Below, in pieces: positions 52,190 through 63,200 of a stretch of 64,000 nt of DNA (within the stretch, counting starts at the first letter, position 1; every line of letters begins with the position of its first letter). The notes beneath the pieces are model-generated. The model was not told the DNA's origin. It searched no databases and was given only the letters and a program-made list of their open reading frames with translations. A program made the position numbers and the translations under genes. The stretch is from Mucilaginibacter sp. SMC90 (GTDB lineage Bacteria > Bacteroidota > Bacteroidia > Sphingobacteriales > Sphingobacteriaceae): contig NZ_CP094527.1 of NCBI RefSeq assembly GCF_022811725.1, positions 5,952,001 through 6,016,000 on the forward strand, in the 5' to 3' direction.

Positions 52190-52559
52190 AGTTTACAGGC
52201 ACACCTCCTCCACATTTCCTTTTAAGATAAGTGGCACGCAGGTTTTAACCCGCTACTATTGGTGTATGGTTTTAAGATTGTTTAGTAAATAGTAATGAAT
52301 TAGCGGTGAATGTGTTTGTCGCGTGAAAAAACACACCCCTCCACCCCTCTCAAGAGGGGAATCGCACCGCCCCTGCTTTGAAAAGCTTATTTTATAGCCA
52401 CCTTTTAAACTCCCCTCTTGAGAGGGGGCACGTTAAGTAGCGTGGTTACAGGGTTGTGTTTCATCACGCGCCAAGTAACACACCTCCGCCCCTTTCAAAA
52501 GGGGAATTGCACCTACCCCTCTTTGAAAGATGAAGAATATATGCTCAGAGGTTAAGTGT
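52190..52559. repeat. 370-bp gap with C-rich/G-rich inverted repeats
   Basis: Holds CCACCCCTCTCAAGAGGGGAA (52340-52360 region), its partner TCCCCTCTTGAGAGGGGG near 52411-52428, and a third CCGCCCCTTTCAAAAGGGGAA unit near 52488-52508. No gene or terminator is evident. It breaks the otherwise tight mannan operon between the epimerase and phosphorylase genes. Confidence 0.7.
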
Positions 52560-53756
52560 TCAGGCGCTGGCTTCCTGTAACTGGCCTAAACCTTTATTTT
52601 TATCAATAATATTATACACTACCTGCACCGATGAAGCCGAACGCAAACCATCTTCCGGTGTGTTCATAGCATAATCAATCAGTTTATCAATGGTGGTGGT
52701 AGCCACATGCATGCGGGTATCTGAAGATGCGTAGTAAACATACACAGTACCATCCTCGTCGGCTATCCAGCCGTTGCAGAATACTACGTTTGATACATCG
52801 CCTATCCGCTCCTCGCCTACCGGGGCCAAAAAGTAGCCGGCCGGCTGATACAGCACTTTGGTAAGATCATTTGTATCCGTCATGAACATGTACAACACAT
52901 AGCGTAAACCTGCAGCTGTATTGCGCACACCATGCGCAAGGTGCAGCCAGCCTTTCCCCGTTTTAATTGGTGCCGGGCCCTGGCCGTTTTTGGCTTCGTA
53001 AACGGTATGGTAATTTTTATTGTGGATGATGGTTTCCTGATCAACCACAGCATTCTCCATGGTATCGCACAAGCCAAAACCTATACCACCGCCGGTACCT
53101 GCGCTGATAAAACCATCCTGCGGACGCGTATACAATGCATACTTACCATCAACAAATTCGGGGTGTAATACTACGTTACGCTGCTGGGGCGAATTGGTTT
53201 TCAGGTCGGGCAGGCGCTCCCATTGCACCAGGTCTTTTGTACGCGCAATACCACAAGCCGCTATCGCCATCGACTGATCATGCGACGGCGCTTCCGGATC
53301 GCGGCGTTCAGTGCAGAACAAACCGTAGATCCAGCCATCCTCATGTTGCGTAAGGCGCATATCATACACATTGGTATCTGGCTCATCGGTTTGAGGCAAT
53401 TCAATCGGGTAATCCCAGAATCTAAAACCATTGATACCGTCAGCACTCTCGGCTACCGCAAAAAATGATTTACGATCGGCCCCTTCAACGCGTGCTACCA
53501 TGAGGTATTTGCCATTAAATTTTATGGCTCCGGCGTTAAAAACAGCATTGATACCAAAGCGCTCCATCAAGTGAGGATTGGTTTTGGCGTCAAGATCATA
53601 CCGCCACTCAAGCGGGGTATGGGCTGCTGTAAGCACAGGGTATTTAAACCGGCTAAAAATACCGTTGCCTGTTTCCTCAACCTCGTTTTCCCGGTTAATT
53701 AATTGCGCTTGTTCGGCCTGTAACTGAATGAGCCTTTGGTTAAATTCCTGCGTCAT
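52560..53756 (-). CDS. 4-O-beta-D-mannosyl-D-glucose phosphorylase (GH130)
   Basis: 398 residues, a five-bladed beta-propeller enzyme. The general acid Asp132 lies in TNVYDMRL; VARVEGADRKSFFAVAES, CTERRDPEAP, YALYTRPQDGF and KNYHTVYEAKNGQGPAPI are GH130 subfamily 1 features. It phosphorolyses mannosyl-beta-1,4-glucose to mannose-1-phosphate and glucose, saving one ATP. No signal peptide. It lies 12 bp after the symporter gene. Confidence 0.95.
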   Translation of the reverse strand: MTQEFNQRLIQLQAEQAQLINRENEVEETGNGIFSRFKYPVLTAAHTPLEWRYDLDAKTNPHLMERFGINAVFNAGAIKFNGKYLMVARVEGADRKSFFAVAESADGINGFRFWDYPIELPQTDEPDTNVYDMRLTQHEDGWIYGLFCTERRDPEAPSHDQSMAIAACGIARTKDLVQWERLPDLKTNSPQQRNVVLHPEFVDGKYALYTRPQDGFISAGTGGGIGFGLCDTMENAVVDQETIIHNKNYHTVYEAKNGQGPAPIKTGKGWLHLAHGVRNTAAGLRYVLYMFMTDTNDLTKVLYQPAGYFLAPVGEERIGDVSNVVFCNGWIADEDGTVYVYYASSDTRMHVATTTIDKLIDYAMNTPEDGLRSASSVQVVYNIIDKNKGLGQLQEASA

Positions 53757-53768
53757 ATATATCTTTTA

Positions 53769-55601
53769 TCAATAATCTTTTAGTTTGTCCCACCAGGTTT
53801 TCTTCAGTATAGTAATCGTGACCACCAGTATGGCGATGGTAACTATCAGGGATGTTTTTTGTGCCAGTATCAGGTACATGGGCAATATTGTAAGGCTGCA
53901 TTGCGTAATAGTGCCTATAACCACATTGAACATGTTTAGCTTAAAGTTTTTGTTGGGCACAAATGAAGGATCGCTCTCCATTACAATTGCCTTAACGGGC
54001 CCCCAAACACCCCATGGTCTCACCGTTGTGTAAAACGATTTCAACACGCTCAGATCTGTTGGCGCTGTAGCGTAAGAGCCGATAACCGAGCCCGCCAGCG
54101 AAATAGCAAACAACACCGGGAACCAGTACAACAACTCAACCGACGGTATAATAAGGGAGAAGATCATCGCCGATAAGATCCCCGAAAGCATCCCGTAAAA
54201 AAAGCCGTTGGCATTAAAGCGCCACCAATGCCATTTAAGTACGTTACTGGCTATATAACCGCCATAAAGTGCCGATACTATCCATTGCAGCACACTATTC
54301 ACATCTTTTACAAAAAAACCCAATATCACGCCCACTGCTACCACAAAAACGCCTACCAGGTAATTGGCAGTAATGATTTTTTTGGTTGATGCCTTTGGGT
54401 TAATGTATTTAAGATAGATATCATTCACAATGTATGCCTGCGCCGCGTTCATAGTGCCGCTGAAGGTGCTCATGAAAGCCCCAAGTAAACCGGCTAACAG
54501 CAAACCCACTAAACCAACCGGCAAAAAGTTATTGATAACAGCCGGCAAAATGCGTTCAAAGTCGATAACACCTTTGGCATCTTTCAAATCCATTTGGTGA
54601 TAAAAAAGAACGCCGAGTATGGTTAAACTTATAATAAGCGCATAGCGGATAGGCAGCAAGATGATATTTACAAAGCCGCTCATTTTGCTGGCCTCTTCGG
54701 GCGAGCGGGTGGAGAGGATTTTTTGCATATCATAATTAGGTGCCGGCCCGGCTACCGCCGAAAAGAAACCTTTAAAGGTCATCATCATAAAAAATAAACC
54801 GAACAGCGAATAACCATCTGCTTTGATCTTGCTGTTTACCTCGTTGATGATCCCCGTCCAGCTCAAACCGAGGTTTTTACCAAAAAATGGGCTATACCAG
54901 CCGTCAGGTACATTGAGGTGGCTTCCATGCAATTTCCCGGCAGCAATAAAGCTGATCCATACGCAGGCCACCGTCATAATGCCGTATTTGATCATATCGC
55001 CCAGCACAATACTGTGCATACCGCCTATAATAGAGTAAAACATGGCGAACAGCGTAAATATGATCCCGTACACATGCGGCACATACTGAGGCGCTACACT
55101 AAATGGTACGTAAGCCTTAACCAAATCCCAGGGGATAAATATTTCAATGAACTTACCTAAACCTATAAACCCGTACGCTAAAAAACCGAAACAGCTCAAC
55201 AGCGCGAAAGCGATAACCACCACATTTGAGCCTGTTACCCCCGGCCCGGTTTTGCCAAAACGGGTTGCCAGCCACTCGGCACCGGTAGCCGCGTTTGACC
55301 GGCGCAGCCAGCGCGACAAGTACATCATTAAAAACACCTGGTTAAATACCGGCCAAAGCCATGGGATCCAGATGCTTTTCATGCCATAAACAAAGCACAG
55401 GCTTACCATCCACATGGTGCCGCTGATGTCGAACATATCGGAGGCATCGCTTAAACCCAGCTTATACCAGGGTAAAGATTTGCCGCCCAGCATATAGCTT
55501 TCCTTGTTTTCGCGGGCCTTTTTACGGTACCATAAACCAATAAAAATGGTGCTCAGCAGGTATAAAACTATAATGGCAACATCAAGTAAGTGTAACTTCA
55601 T
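53769..55601 (-). CDS. Na+:solute symporter (SSS family), probable mannobiose importer
   Basis: 610 residues, about fourteen helices in the SSS/LeuT-fold layout: LHLLDVAIIVLYLLSTIFIG at the start, AGPAPNYDMQKILSTRSPEEA and LLLAGLLGAFMSTFSGTMNAAQAYIVNDIYLKY in the core. Equivalent genes beside GH130 and epimerase genes import mannobiose across the inner membrane. The first gene of the enzyme sub-operon, 231 bp after the regulator gene. Confidence 0.93.
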   Translation of the reverse strand: MKLHLLDVAIIVLYLLSTIFIGLWYRKKARENKESYMLGGKSLPWYKLGLSDASDMFDISGTMWMVSLCFVYGMKSIWIPWLWPVFNQVFLMMYLSRWLRRSNAATGAEWLATRFGKTGPGVTGSNVVVIAFALLSCFGFLAYGFIGLGKFIEIFIPWDLVKAYVPFSVAPQYVPHVYGIIFTLFAMFYSIIGGMHSIVLGDMIKYGIMTVACVWISFIAAGKLHGSHLNVPDGWYSPFFGKNLGLSWTGIINEVNSKIKADGYSLFGLFFMMMTFKGFFSAVAGPAPNYDMQKILSTRSPEEASKMSGFVNIILLPIRYALIISLTILGVLFYHQMDLKDAKGVIDFERILPAVINNFLPVGLVGLLLAGLLGAFMSTFSGTMNAAQAYIVNDIYLKYINPKASTKKIITANYLVGVFVVAVGVILGFFVKDVNSVLQWIVSALYGGYIASNVLKWHWWRFNANGFFYGMLSGILSAMIFSLIIPSVELLYWFPVLFAISLAGSVIGSYATAPTDLSVLKSFYTTVRPWGVWGPVKAIVMESDPSFVPNKNFKLNMFNVVIGTITQCSLTILPMYLILAQKTSLIVTIAILVVTITILKKTWWDKLKDY

Positions 55602-55832
55602 CTTGTCTGAATCAGAATTTATAGAATTTTTGAATTAACAGAATTAAAATCTTCCAGTACATAAAAGCTGATAGGGATGTGCTTAAGCATTCTGAAAATT
55701 CTTAAATTTTGAAAATCCTGATCCTAATTGGCATTACCCAAAAATGAATTTATTATCTGCAATTTTATAATACTTTTTTAACCTTCTATTTAACTTTATA
55801 TACAGGTTAACATATTTTAACTGCCAGCACAG

Positions 55833-56711
55833 TTAAATAAATACACGGTTTCCGGTATAGGTTTCTCTAAACTCCTTGGGGATACACATCTTTTTACGCT
55901 TAAAGATCCTGTTGAAATTGGAAATATTATTAAACCCGCATTTGTAAGCAATCTCAGCCACAGTAGTCGTTGAATCGATAAGCATTCTGGATGCATGCCC
56001 AAGCCTGATCTCATTTAAACTATCAATAAAGGTTTTACCTGTACGCTTTTTAATAAACCTGCTAAATGAAGCTTCGGGCATATTAGCAATTTTAGCTACT
56101 TCGGCAAGGGTAATTTGCTTATTATAGTTAACATTCATATGCTCAAACACTTTCTCAATACGGCGGCTGTTGTAATAAAACTTCTCGTTGGTAAAGCTCG
56201 GATCCGACAACATTTTCATATTACGGGAAATCGACAGATCATGAAGGATGGATAAAAGCTCCAGCACTGAGTCAAAACCACTTTTTTTGTCCAGCATCGT
56301 TATCCTGTCCTTAAGCGCATAAATTGTTTCCGGCGAAAAGGAAATCCCTCTTTGCGAACGCTCCAGCATACTCTTCACAAAACTTAACTGATTGCGTTTC
56401 AGAAATTTCTCATCAAACAAATCCTTATGAAACTGAATAGTAACCTCGGTTATATCTTCGCTCTGGCATTGGTGCGTAAACCAGGCGTGATATAAATTAG
56501 GACCAACCAGCGCCAGCTCCACTTCTTCAATAACCTCAATGTGGCCACCCACCACCCTTTTGGCCCCCTTGGCATTGATAATTAAATTGAGCTCATACTC
56601 GTCATGATAATGAAGCGGAAAGTCAAATTTCTTTTTTACCCTCGAAAAAATAGTAAAACAATCACTTGGCGTTAGCGGAGTTATCTCTCGCATTACATTA
56701 CTTGTCATCAT
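55833..56711 (-). CDS. AraC-family transcriptional regulator of the mannan locus
   Basis: 292 residues. N-terminal cupin-like sugar-sensing domain (FDFPLHYHDEYELNLIIN, residues about 30-110), C-terminal AraC DNA-binding domain (about 190-290) with two helix-turn-helix units (ITLAEVAKIANMPEASFSRFIKKRTG and TVAEIAYKCGFNNISNFNRIFKR). Three in-frame ATG codons lie in the first seven codons. Location between the surface-binding genes and the enzyme genes suggests it activates the locus in response to mannobiose or mannose; no hybrid two-component or ECF sigma gene is present. Confidence 0.92.
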   Translation of the reverse strand: MMTSNVMREITPLTPSDCFTIFSRVKKKFDFPLHYHDEYELNLIINAKGAKRVVGGHIEVIEEVELALVGPNLYHAWFTHQCQSEDITEVTIQFHKDLFDEKFLKRNQLSFVKSMLERSQRGISFSPETIYALKDRITMLDKKSGFDSVLELLSILHDLSISRNMKMLSDPSFTNEKFYYNSRRIEKVFEHMNVNYNKQITLAEVAKIANMPEASFSRFIKKRTGKTFIDSLNEIRLGHASRMLIDSTTTVAEIAYKCGFNNISNFNRIFKRKKMCIPKEFRETYTGNRVFI

Positions 56712-56795
56712 AAAATCCCACTAATAAAGTTTGCTAATTGATGATACTAATTTAACATTTTTATATCAACAAAATAACGTTTACACAATTTATTA

Positions 56796-57338
56796 TTAAT
56801 TTTTTGTTACCCCATCGCTCATTATCGCCTTCACGGCAACATCATCAATTAAAAATGTGCCTGTAGCGTTACCCATTGCCAAAAGCAATTTAAAGCGCAC
56901 CGCGCCGGCAGGTATCAAGACCTCCTTTGAAGCCAACTCCCAGGGATGATCGCCGGTTAGTGTAACTATGTTCACCCCGTCGCCAGTCTTTTTATCCGCT
57001 TTATCCAGAAACTCAACGCTGAAAACTGCGCCGTTCCAGTCGTCTTTCCCTTTTACCACATTGATAATTTTAAGCCATGCGCTAAATTCAAGCTTGCCTG
57101 CTTTTTTCGGTATAGTAACCAACTGATCGATACCAAGCCAGTTTGCAGCATTAGTTGAAATGATAGCACAACTACTTTTGCCGGTTTTCACATCCCATGG
57201 GGTAAGCTTAACCCCACCATCATTCCAGCCGTACATTTCATCTTCAAAACCACCGTTGGTTACCAGGTTCTTTTGAGTCTGTACCTTGTCTGCCAGCAGC
57301 AATAGTACCACACCGGTTATTAAGCTATAAATTTTCAT
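56796..57338 (-). CDS. Secreted carbohydrate-binding jelly-roll protein
   Basis: 180 residues from ATG 57338; the open frame continues 105 bp upstream but only this start gives a signal peptide (MKIYSLITGVVLLLLADKVQTQ). The mature protein is one galactose-binding-like beta-sandwich: NLVTNGGFEDEMYGWNDGG, AWLKIINVVKG, ELASKEVLIPAGAVRFKLLL and GTFLIDDVAVKA, as in CBM4/CBM22-type modules. It may bind mannan at the surface or in the periplasm as part of the locus. Confidence 0.82.
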   Translation of the reverse strand: MKIYSLITGVVLLLLADKVQTQKNLVTNGGFEDEMYGWNDGGVKLTPWDVKTGKSSCAIISTNAANWLGIDQLVTIPKKAGKLEFSAWLKIINVVKGKDDWNGAVFSVEFLDKADKKTGDGVNIVTLTGDHPWELASKEVLIPAGAVRFKLLLAMGNATGTFLIDDVAVKAIMSDGVTKN

Positions 57339-57396
57339 GCTGTTAAATTTTAAAGTCAGAGTCGCCGCCGTGCGAATGACGGCGACCCGATAAAAT

Positions 57397-58557
57397 TTAG
57401 ATAAATCCGAGATCGTCAACATAGAAGGTGGCTGGTGCCCCAACTCCTAAAGTTTGAAAAGTAATTTCAGATATCGTTGTCGGATTGCCCAAACTGCTTA
57501 ACGGAATGGTAAAATCCGTGTAGGCACCAGGTACAATAGTGAGTGGAACGGCTTTGTCATACCCACCATTTACCACAAGCTGTACCCTATCGCCGGTTTT
57601 AAAGTTTGTACCTCCGTAAATAGATACTTTTATTGATGTTAAACCCGATGAAGCCACGTTTAGGGTAGCGCCTCCATAACCTAACTGCAATGCACCGTAA
57701 CCGTTATCAACATTAACCGCTATAGCGTGAGTACCACGTTTTACATGAGCTGTGCTGGCATAATCGCGGGTACTGCCATAACCATCATATCCGCCACCGT
57801 TACCGCCCCAGTACAGCGTAAGGTCATCGCCATAAATTAAATATTTGAAACCGAACGAAGCGGCAGACTTGGTTGTACCACCTGCTGTTGTAACATATAC
57901 ATAAGCCTGAACAATGCCGGCTGGTACTTTTACCTTTATTTCGGTTGTTGTTGGCGTACCTACAATTTCAGCCGGGGTATCATCAAACTTAACACTAACA
58001 ATATCGCTAAATACGCTGCCTGTTATGGTAACAATATCGCCCGCTCCTGCTGCAAGCGGCGCAAACGAAGTGATTACCGGCGGCGGTTGTGCTATGCTGA
58101 AGTCATAATCAACCTTGCCCTGCGTGGTAACTACCGTAAGTTTATTTGACTGGCTTGACCCAAAAGGCACATTTGAGCCTATGGTAACAATGATGGTTTT
58201 ATCACTTACCAAAGCAGGGTTAAAATAAACCTCGGTACCGTTAAAGTAAACATGGGTTGTATTCAGCAGGTTTTCGCCGATGATGGCATACTGTGTGTTT
58301 AAACGCCCCTGGGTCACTGTCGAATCGAACTTAACCAGCTTAATATCATCATACACATTAGATGAATCGAGGTTTACCGGGTGCGATACATCTTTAATAG
58401 TATCTGTTTTACTCACATACCTTACCCTGGTTATTTTAGGAGCGCCGGTGCCACCGGTACCCCTGTCATTATATTTACGGCACGAGGCCATACCAAACAC
58501 CATCAAAACCGATAGCATCCAGTAAAATGATTTGGATTGTTGAAATATCTTTTTCAT
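57397..58557 (-). CDS. Surface glycan-binding lipoprotein with IPT/TIG domains
   Basis: 386 residues from ATG 58557, 7 bp after the SusD gene. Lipobox FGMASC gives Cys26. Two IPT/TIG Ig-like domains follow (NLLNTTHVYFNGTEVYFNPA, about 80-160; ITSFAPLAAGAGDIVTITGS, about 160-240), then a C-terminal beta-sandwich with GGNGGGYDGYGSTRDYAST and a final VDDLGFI. This is the SusE/F position in the locus and the usual design of a surface mannan-binding protein that passes glycan to SusCD. Confidence 0.88.
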   Translation of the reverse strand: MKKIFQQSKSFYWMLSVLMVFGMASCRKYNDRGTGGTGAPKITRVRYVSKTDTIKDVSHPVNLDSSNVYDDIKLVKFDSTVTQGRLNTQYAIIGENLLNTTHVYFNGTEVYFNPALVSDKTIIVTIGSNVPFGSSQSNKLTVVTTQGKVDYDFSIAQPPPVITSFAPLAAGAGDIVTITGSVFSDIVSVKFDDTPAEIVGTPTTTEIKVKVPAGIVQAYVYVTTAGGTTKSAASFGFKYLIYGDDLTLYWGGNGGGYDGYGSTRDYASTAHVKRGTHAIAVNVDNGYGALQLGYGGATLNVASSGLTSIKVSIYGGTNFKTGDRVQLVVNGGYDKAVPLTIVPGAYTDFTIPLSSLGNPTTISEITFQTLGVGAPATFYVDDLGFI

Positions 58558-58564
58558 GGTTTGA

Positions 58565-60229
58565 TTATTTAAATACATAAGGTACCGGCGCGTCTTTTAA
58601 CTTAGGGTTTGATGCCACTTCGGTAGCTGGGTACGGTAGCCTGAAATTGGCATCGCTAACAATTGAATTATATTCGTTACCATAACGCTGCGGCGGCGTG
58701 CTGTTATCAGAAGTTCCCCTGTCCTGGTTTTTGATAATGCTAACGGCTATCGGGTGGGTGGTTACATTATAGCCATCCAATCGGCCCAGGTCAAACCAGA
58801 AATCATTTTCAAAAGCAAATTCGCGCCTTCTTTCATCCAGTATATCGTCGCGGTAAAGTTCTTTTGGTGTATTAGCCGGTGCTCCTGCCAGTTTAAGCGC
58901 TGGGTTTGCCAGGTAGTATCCACGTTTAATAGTGGTTAGGTTACCTAAACCTGCCCTGTTCCTGATCTTGTTGATAGCAGCCAAAGCTTCCGGATCACTG
59001 CTGGTTTTAGCACCTGCCATGATGGCTTCGGCTTTGATCAGGAAAACTTCGGCGTAACGCATCATGTAGGTATTGTTCGCGGCAGATTGTGCTGCACCCA
59101 AACCTCCGTTATCAGCAGGGGTACCAACCACATATTTTTTTACTTGTGCATGCGTGCCTTGCGAGTTGGCATTATCGGGCAGCGTGTAACCGCCTGCCGC
59201 CTGGTTTATTTCGGGATAATGATCACCCGGAAGCATAATGGTAGCTTTCCGGCGTAAATCGCCCGATTCATACATATCCTGCAGGTCGAAAGTTGGTGCA
59301 AGCACGCCATAGCCATCTCCCGTACCGGTTATTACTGAATTATAAGCGAAGGAAGCCTGCTGCGGGTTACCTTTTCCATAACCACCTGTGGCCGACCATT
59401 GTAATTGAATAATTGACTCCTCGTTATTGTTATTAGCTGTCAGGTATAAATCGGCAAAGGTTTTACCGGCTACATCAACACCATATAATTTAAACTCGCC
59501 ACTGCTGATTACCTTGTTGGCTTCGGCCAGTGAGTTTTGATAATCCTGCATATACAGGTAAACTTTGGCAAGTAATGCTGATGCCGATCCGCTTGAAACA
59601 CGGCCTGATGATTTACCACTGCGTGGTCCCATTTTAGCGAGGTTATCCTCAGCAAATTTCAAATCGTTAACAATAAATTTGTATACATCGGGAATAGGAT
59701 TGGTGTTGATCTGGTAGTTTGACACATAATCCAAACTATTCTCAATTATTGGCACCGGCCCCCAGGTACGCACCAAATGGAAATAAGCTAACGCGCGGAA
59801 TAGGTGAGCTTCGCCAAGGGCATTGTTTATCACAGCCTTATCAACTCCTGAACCCACTTTTACAGGCAGGTTATTGATTAAAGCATTGGCCTGGGCCACT
59901 ACAATGTACAACGAGTTCCATGCGCCACCTAACTCAAAGTTAGCGTCGGTTACCGAAAAATTCTCAAAGTTCACTACATCAGATGAGTAGGTACGGCCAT
60001 TGCCGCCCATCAGCTCGGTTATTGACCAGCCGGCTTTACCGCACCAGCCAAACCATACCGCACTGTACAAATCATTTGTACTGGCAACCACCTGGTCGTT
60101 AGTTTTATAGTAATTATCCAAAGTGATGGCACTTTGGGGCGGACGATTAAAGAAGTCCTTTTTACAGCTGCTTGCTGTAACACCTGTTACAACCGTTAGC
60201 CCTAATAAATATTTTATATATCTTTTCAT
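58565..60229 (-). CDS. SusD/RagB family glycan-binding lipoprotein
   Basis: 554 residues from ATG 60229 (an in-frame ATG 15 bases upstream is possible). Lipobox VTASSC gives Cys22. SusD features: NNALGEAHLFRALAYFHLVRTWGPVPI, the TPR-rich helical core, YAEVFLIKAEAIM and DDILDERRREFAFENDFWFDLGRL near the end. It caps the SusC channel and binds manno-oligosaccharides. It starts 18 bp after the SusC stop. Confidence 0.96.
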   Translation of the reverse strand: MKRYIKYLLGLTVVTGVTASSCKKDFFNRPPQSAITLDNYYKTNDQVVASTNDLYSAVWFGWCGKAGWSITELMGGNGRTYSSDVVNFENFSVTDANFELGGAWNSLYIVVAQANALINNLPVKVGSGVDKAVINNALGEAHLFRALAYFHLVRTWGPVPIIENSLDYVSNYQINTNPIPDVYKFIVNDLKFAEDNLAKMGPRSGKSSGRVSSGSASALLAKVYLYMQDYQNSLAEANKVISSGEFKLYGVDVAGKTFADLYLTANNNNEESIIQLQWSATGGYGKGNPQQASFAYNSVITGTGDGYGVLAPTFDLQDMYESGDLRRKATIMLPGDHYPEINQAAGGYTLPDNANSQGTHAQVKKYVVGTPADNGGLGAAQSAANNTYMMRYAEVFLIKAEAIMAGAKTSSDPEALAAINKIRNRAGLGNLTTIKRGYYLANPALKLAGAPANTPKELYRDDILDERRREFAFENDFWFDLGRLDGYNVTTHPIAVSIIKNQDRGTSDNSTPPQRYGNEYNSIVSDANFRLPYPATEVASNPKLKDAPVPYVFK

Positions 60230-60247
60230 ATCAGGTATATCCAAAAA

Positions 60248-63200
60248 TTAAAATTCAGCGTTAACTCCAAATGTGATGGTACGTGGTGAAGGATACCTGC
60301 CGATATCAACTCCATTTAAAAACGCATCCTGATTTATTGACCCAATTTCCGGATCGAGGCCCTTATATGGTGTAAACACATACAGGTTTTGCCCGCTTAC
60401 ATAAACCTTAAGGCGATTAAGCTTGATGTGCCTGATCCACGATAATGGCAGGTTGTAACCAAGACTAACATTTTGCACCCGTAGGAATGATCCGCTTTCG
60501 ATGAACCTATCGGAGTTTTTCAGGTTAGGGTTATCGCCGCCGCGCGGGGCCGGGATATTTGAATTAGGATTTTGAGGTGTCCAGAAATTACCTACGGAAG
60601 CAAGCTGGTTTTGATAAAGGCCGGATAAGCCGCTGATAGAATAGTTAAGCACATTGAAGATCTTAGCACCATATGATCCGTTAAGGAAGAACGAAAGATC
60701 AAATGATTTATAGCTAAACGAGTTGGTAATACCGTAAGTAAACTTAGGGTTACCACTACCTAAACTGGTCTGATCCGATTCGTCAATTTTGCCGTCATGG
60801 TTTAAATCCTTGTATTGAATATCGCCCAGCCAGGTGCCTGCTGAGTTATTAGCCACTGCACGGCCAAACTGAATTGGTGCATTGCGCAGCTGATCGGCAG
60901 TTTTGAAAATACCCTGAACTTCATAGCCGTAAAACTCACCCACAGGTCCGCCCGCAACAGTACGTGTAACCGGTAACGACAGGAAGCTTACGCCAACACT
61001 CCTGTTGATGAAGGGCACACCATTGGCAAGTGATACAACTTTGTTTTTATACTTTGAGAAGATCAGCGTAGTGTTCCACCTGAAGTTGGTTGTAGCTATG
61101 TTTCTTGAATTGATGGTGAACTCAATACCGCGATTATACAATTTACCACCGTTAACATAAGGCGGCGCAATTACACCTGTACCTGAATACTCAGCACTTT
61201 GACCTAACAGGAATGCCGGTAACGATGCCTGGAACAGGAAGTTTTTTGATGTTTTATCAAAGTAATCAACGCTGGCATCAATCCTGCCGAACAAAGAGAA
61301 ATCGATACCGATATCGGTTTGGATAGCTGTTTCCCAGGTAAGGTTAGGGTTTGCCACTTTATCAATGGTAAAGCCGGTACCCAAACCTGTAGTTAATGAA
61401 TTTAAAGCCGAGCCATACAAATAGTTAGGCACTGCCTGGTTACCAACCTGGCCATAGCCTACTCTTAGCTTCACGTTATCTGCAATCTTTTTAATTCCAG
61501 CCAGGAAAGGCTCTTCAGATAAACGCCATGACACCGCAAACGATGGGAAATACCCCACCTGGTGGCCTTCGGCAAATTTTGATGATTTATCACGGCGAAT
61601 GGTAGCGGTGATGCTATACCTGTTATTGTAAGTATAGATAGCACGGGCAAATTGCGACTCAAGCGCCTGGCCGTCTTTATACTCGCCGTTAGTAGCGGTT
61701 TTAGCATCGCCAAGGTTCAGCGTTTTAAGGTCATTGCCTAAAAAATTCTGAACACCGGCATCAACACCGCCCCAGGTCGATTCGTTAACCTCATAGCCTA
61801 ATAAACCTACTACATTATGTTTTTTACCAAAAGTGTGGTTATAGTTCAAATACTCCTGCCAGCCCCAGTAAACAGTATTGGCAATATATTCGTTAAGTTT
61901 TGCGGTTGGGTTAACAAATAGCGGCCCGTAATTATACGACGGCTGGAAAACCTTAGCATTCGACCAGTTGAAATCGCCGTTCAACTGGCTTCTTAATGAC
62001 AGATCTCGAGTAAATTTCATTTCGGCATACACGCCGCCGTTAAAATTGCTGCGTATTAGGTTATTGTAGATACTTAAAGCCTGGGCCACCGGGTTAATTT
62101 GTCCGCCCTGTTGATTAGCCTGCGGCAGCGGACCAGAAAATGAGCCATCCGCATTACGTACCGACTGATCGGGAGCACTTAACAAAGCACCGTAAATAAC
62201 ACCATTATTATCACCAATCGATACATTTTGGTTGGTACGACTACCGGATATGGTGGTACCTACCTTCAACCAATCCTTCACCTGCGAGTTGATATTGGTG
62301 CGGATGGTATAACGGGTAAAGTCGTTGCCCAAAATAGTACCCAATTGCCTTAAATAACCGCCAGAGATATAATAATCTGTACCTTCTTTACCACCTGAAA
62401 TGGACACCTGGTGACTTTGCATCGGCGCGTTCCGGAAAATTTCATGCTGCCAGTTAGTTCCGTTACCCAATAGGTTCGGATCGGCAAACTCACCGCGTTT
62501 TTGAACACCAATTACATCGGCAAGGGCATTTTGCAATGCGGCGTATTGCTGCAGGTTCATCATTTTTAAAAACTTACCCTGTTCCTGGTAACCGAAATAA
62601 CCATCATAACCCACGCGCGCACTACCGTTTTTACCGCGCTTGGTAGTAATAATGATTACACCGTTTGATGCCCGGCTACCATAAATTGCCGTTGCCGATG
62701 CATCTTTCAGCACATCGATAGATTCGATATCGCTCGGATTGATCAACGCCAGTGGACTCACTGCATTCTCATCATTGTTAGAAGTTAACTGCGGAGAGCG
62801 GCCACTGGTTGATTTGTTGGTTGCATCCCCCGAAACAGGAACACCGTCAATTACATACAAGGGCTCATTTGATAAACTCAACGAGGTAACACCACGCACC
62901 CTAACCGAGGTTGAACTACCCGGAGCGCCCGAGTTTTGAGTTATGGTTAAACCCGCAGCTTTACCCTGCAGCAATTGATCAATACTTGGCTGTGGAATGT
63001 TTGCTATATCTGCAGCCTTTACTGATGATATAGCACCGTTAACATCCTGCCGCCTTTGTGAGCCGTAGCCGATAGCTACCACATTAACATCAGTAAGCGC
63101 AGTGGTTGTTGATTTAAGGGTAATTGCCAATGTTGTTTTGCTCCCTATCGCTACTTCTTGTTTTTCGGTACCGATGAAAGTAAAAACAAGAATTTTGGCA

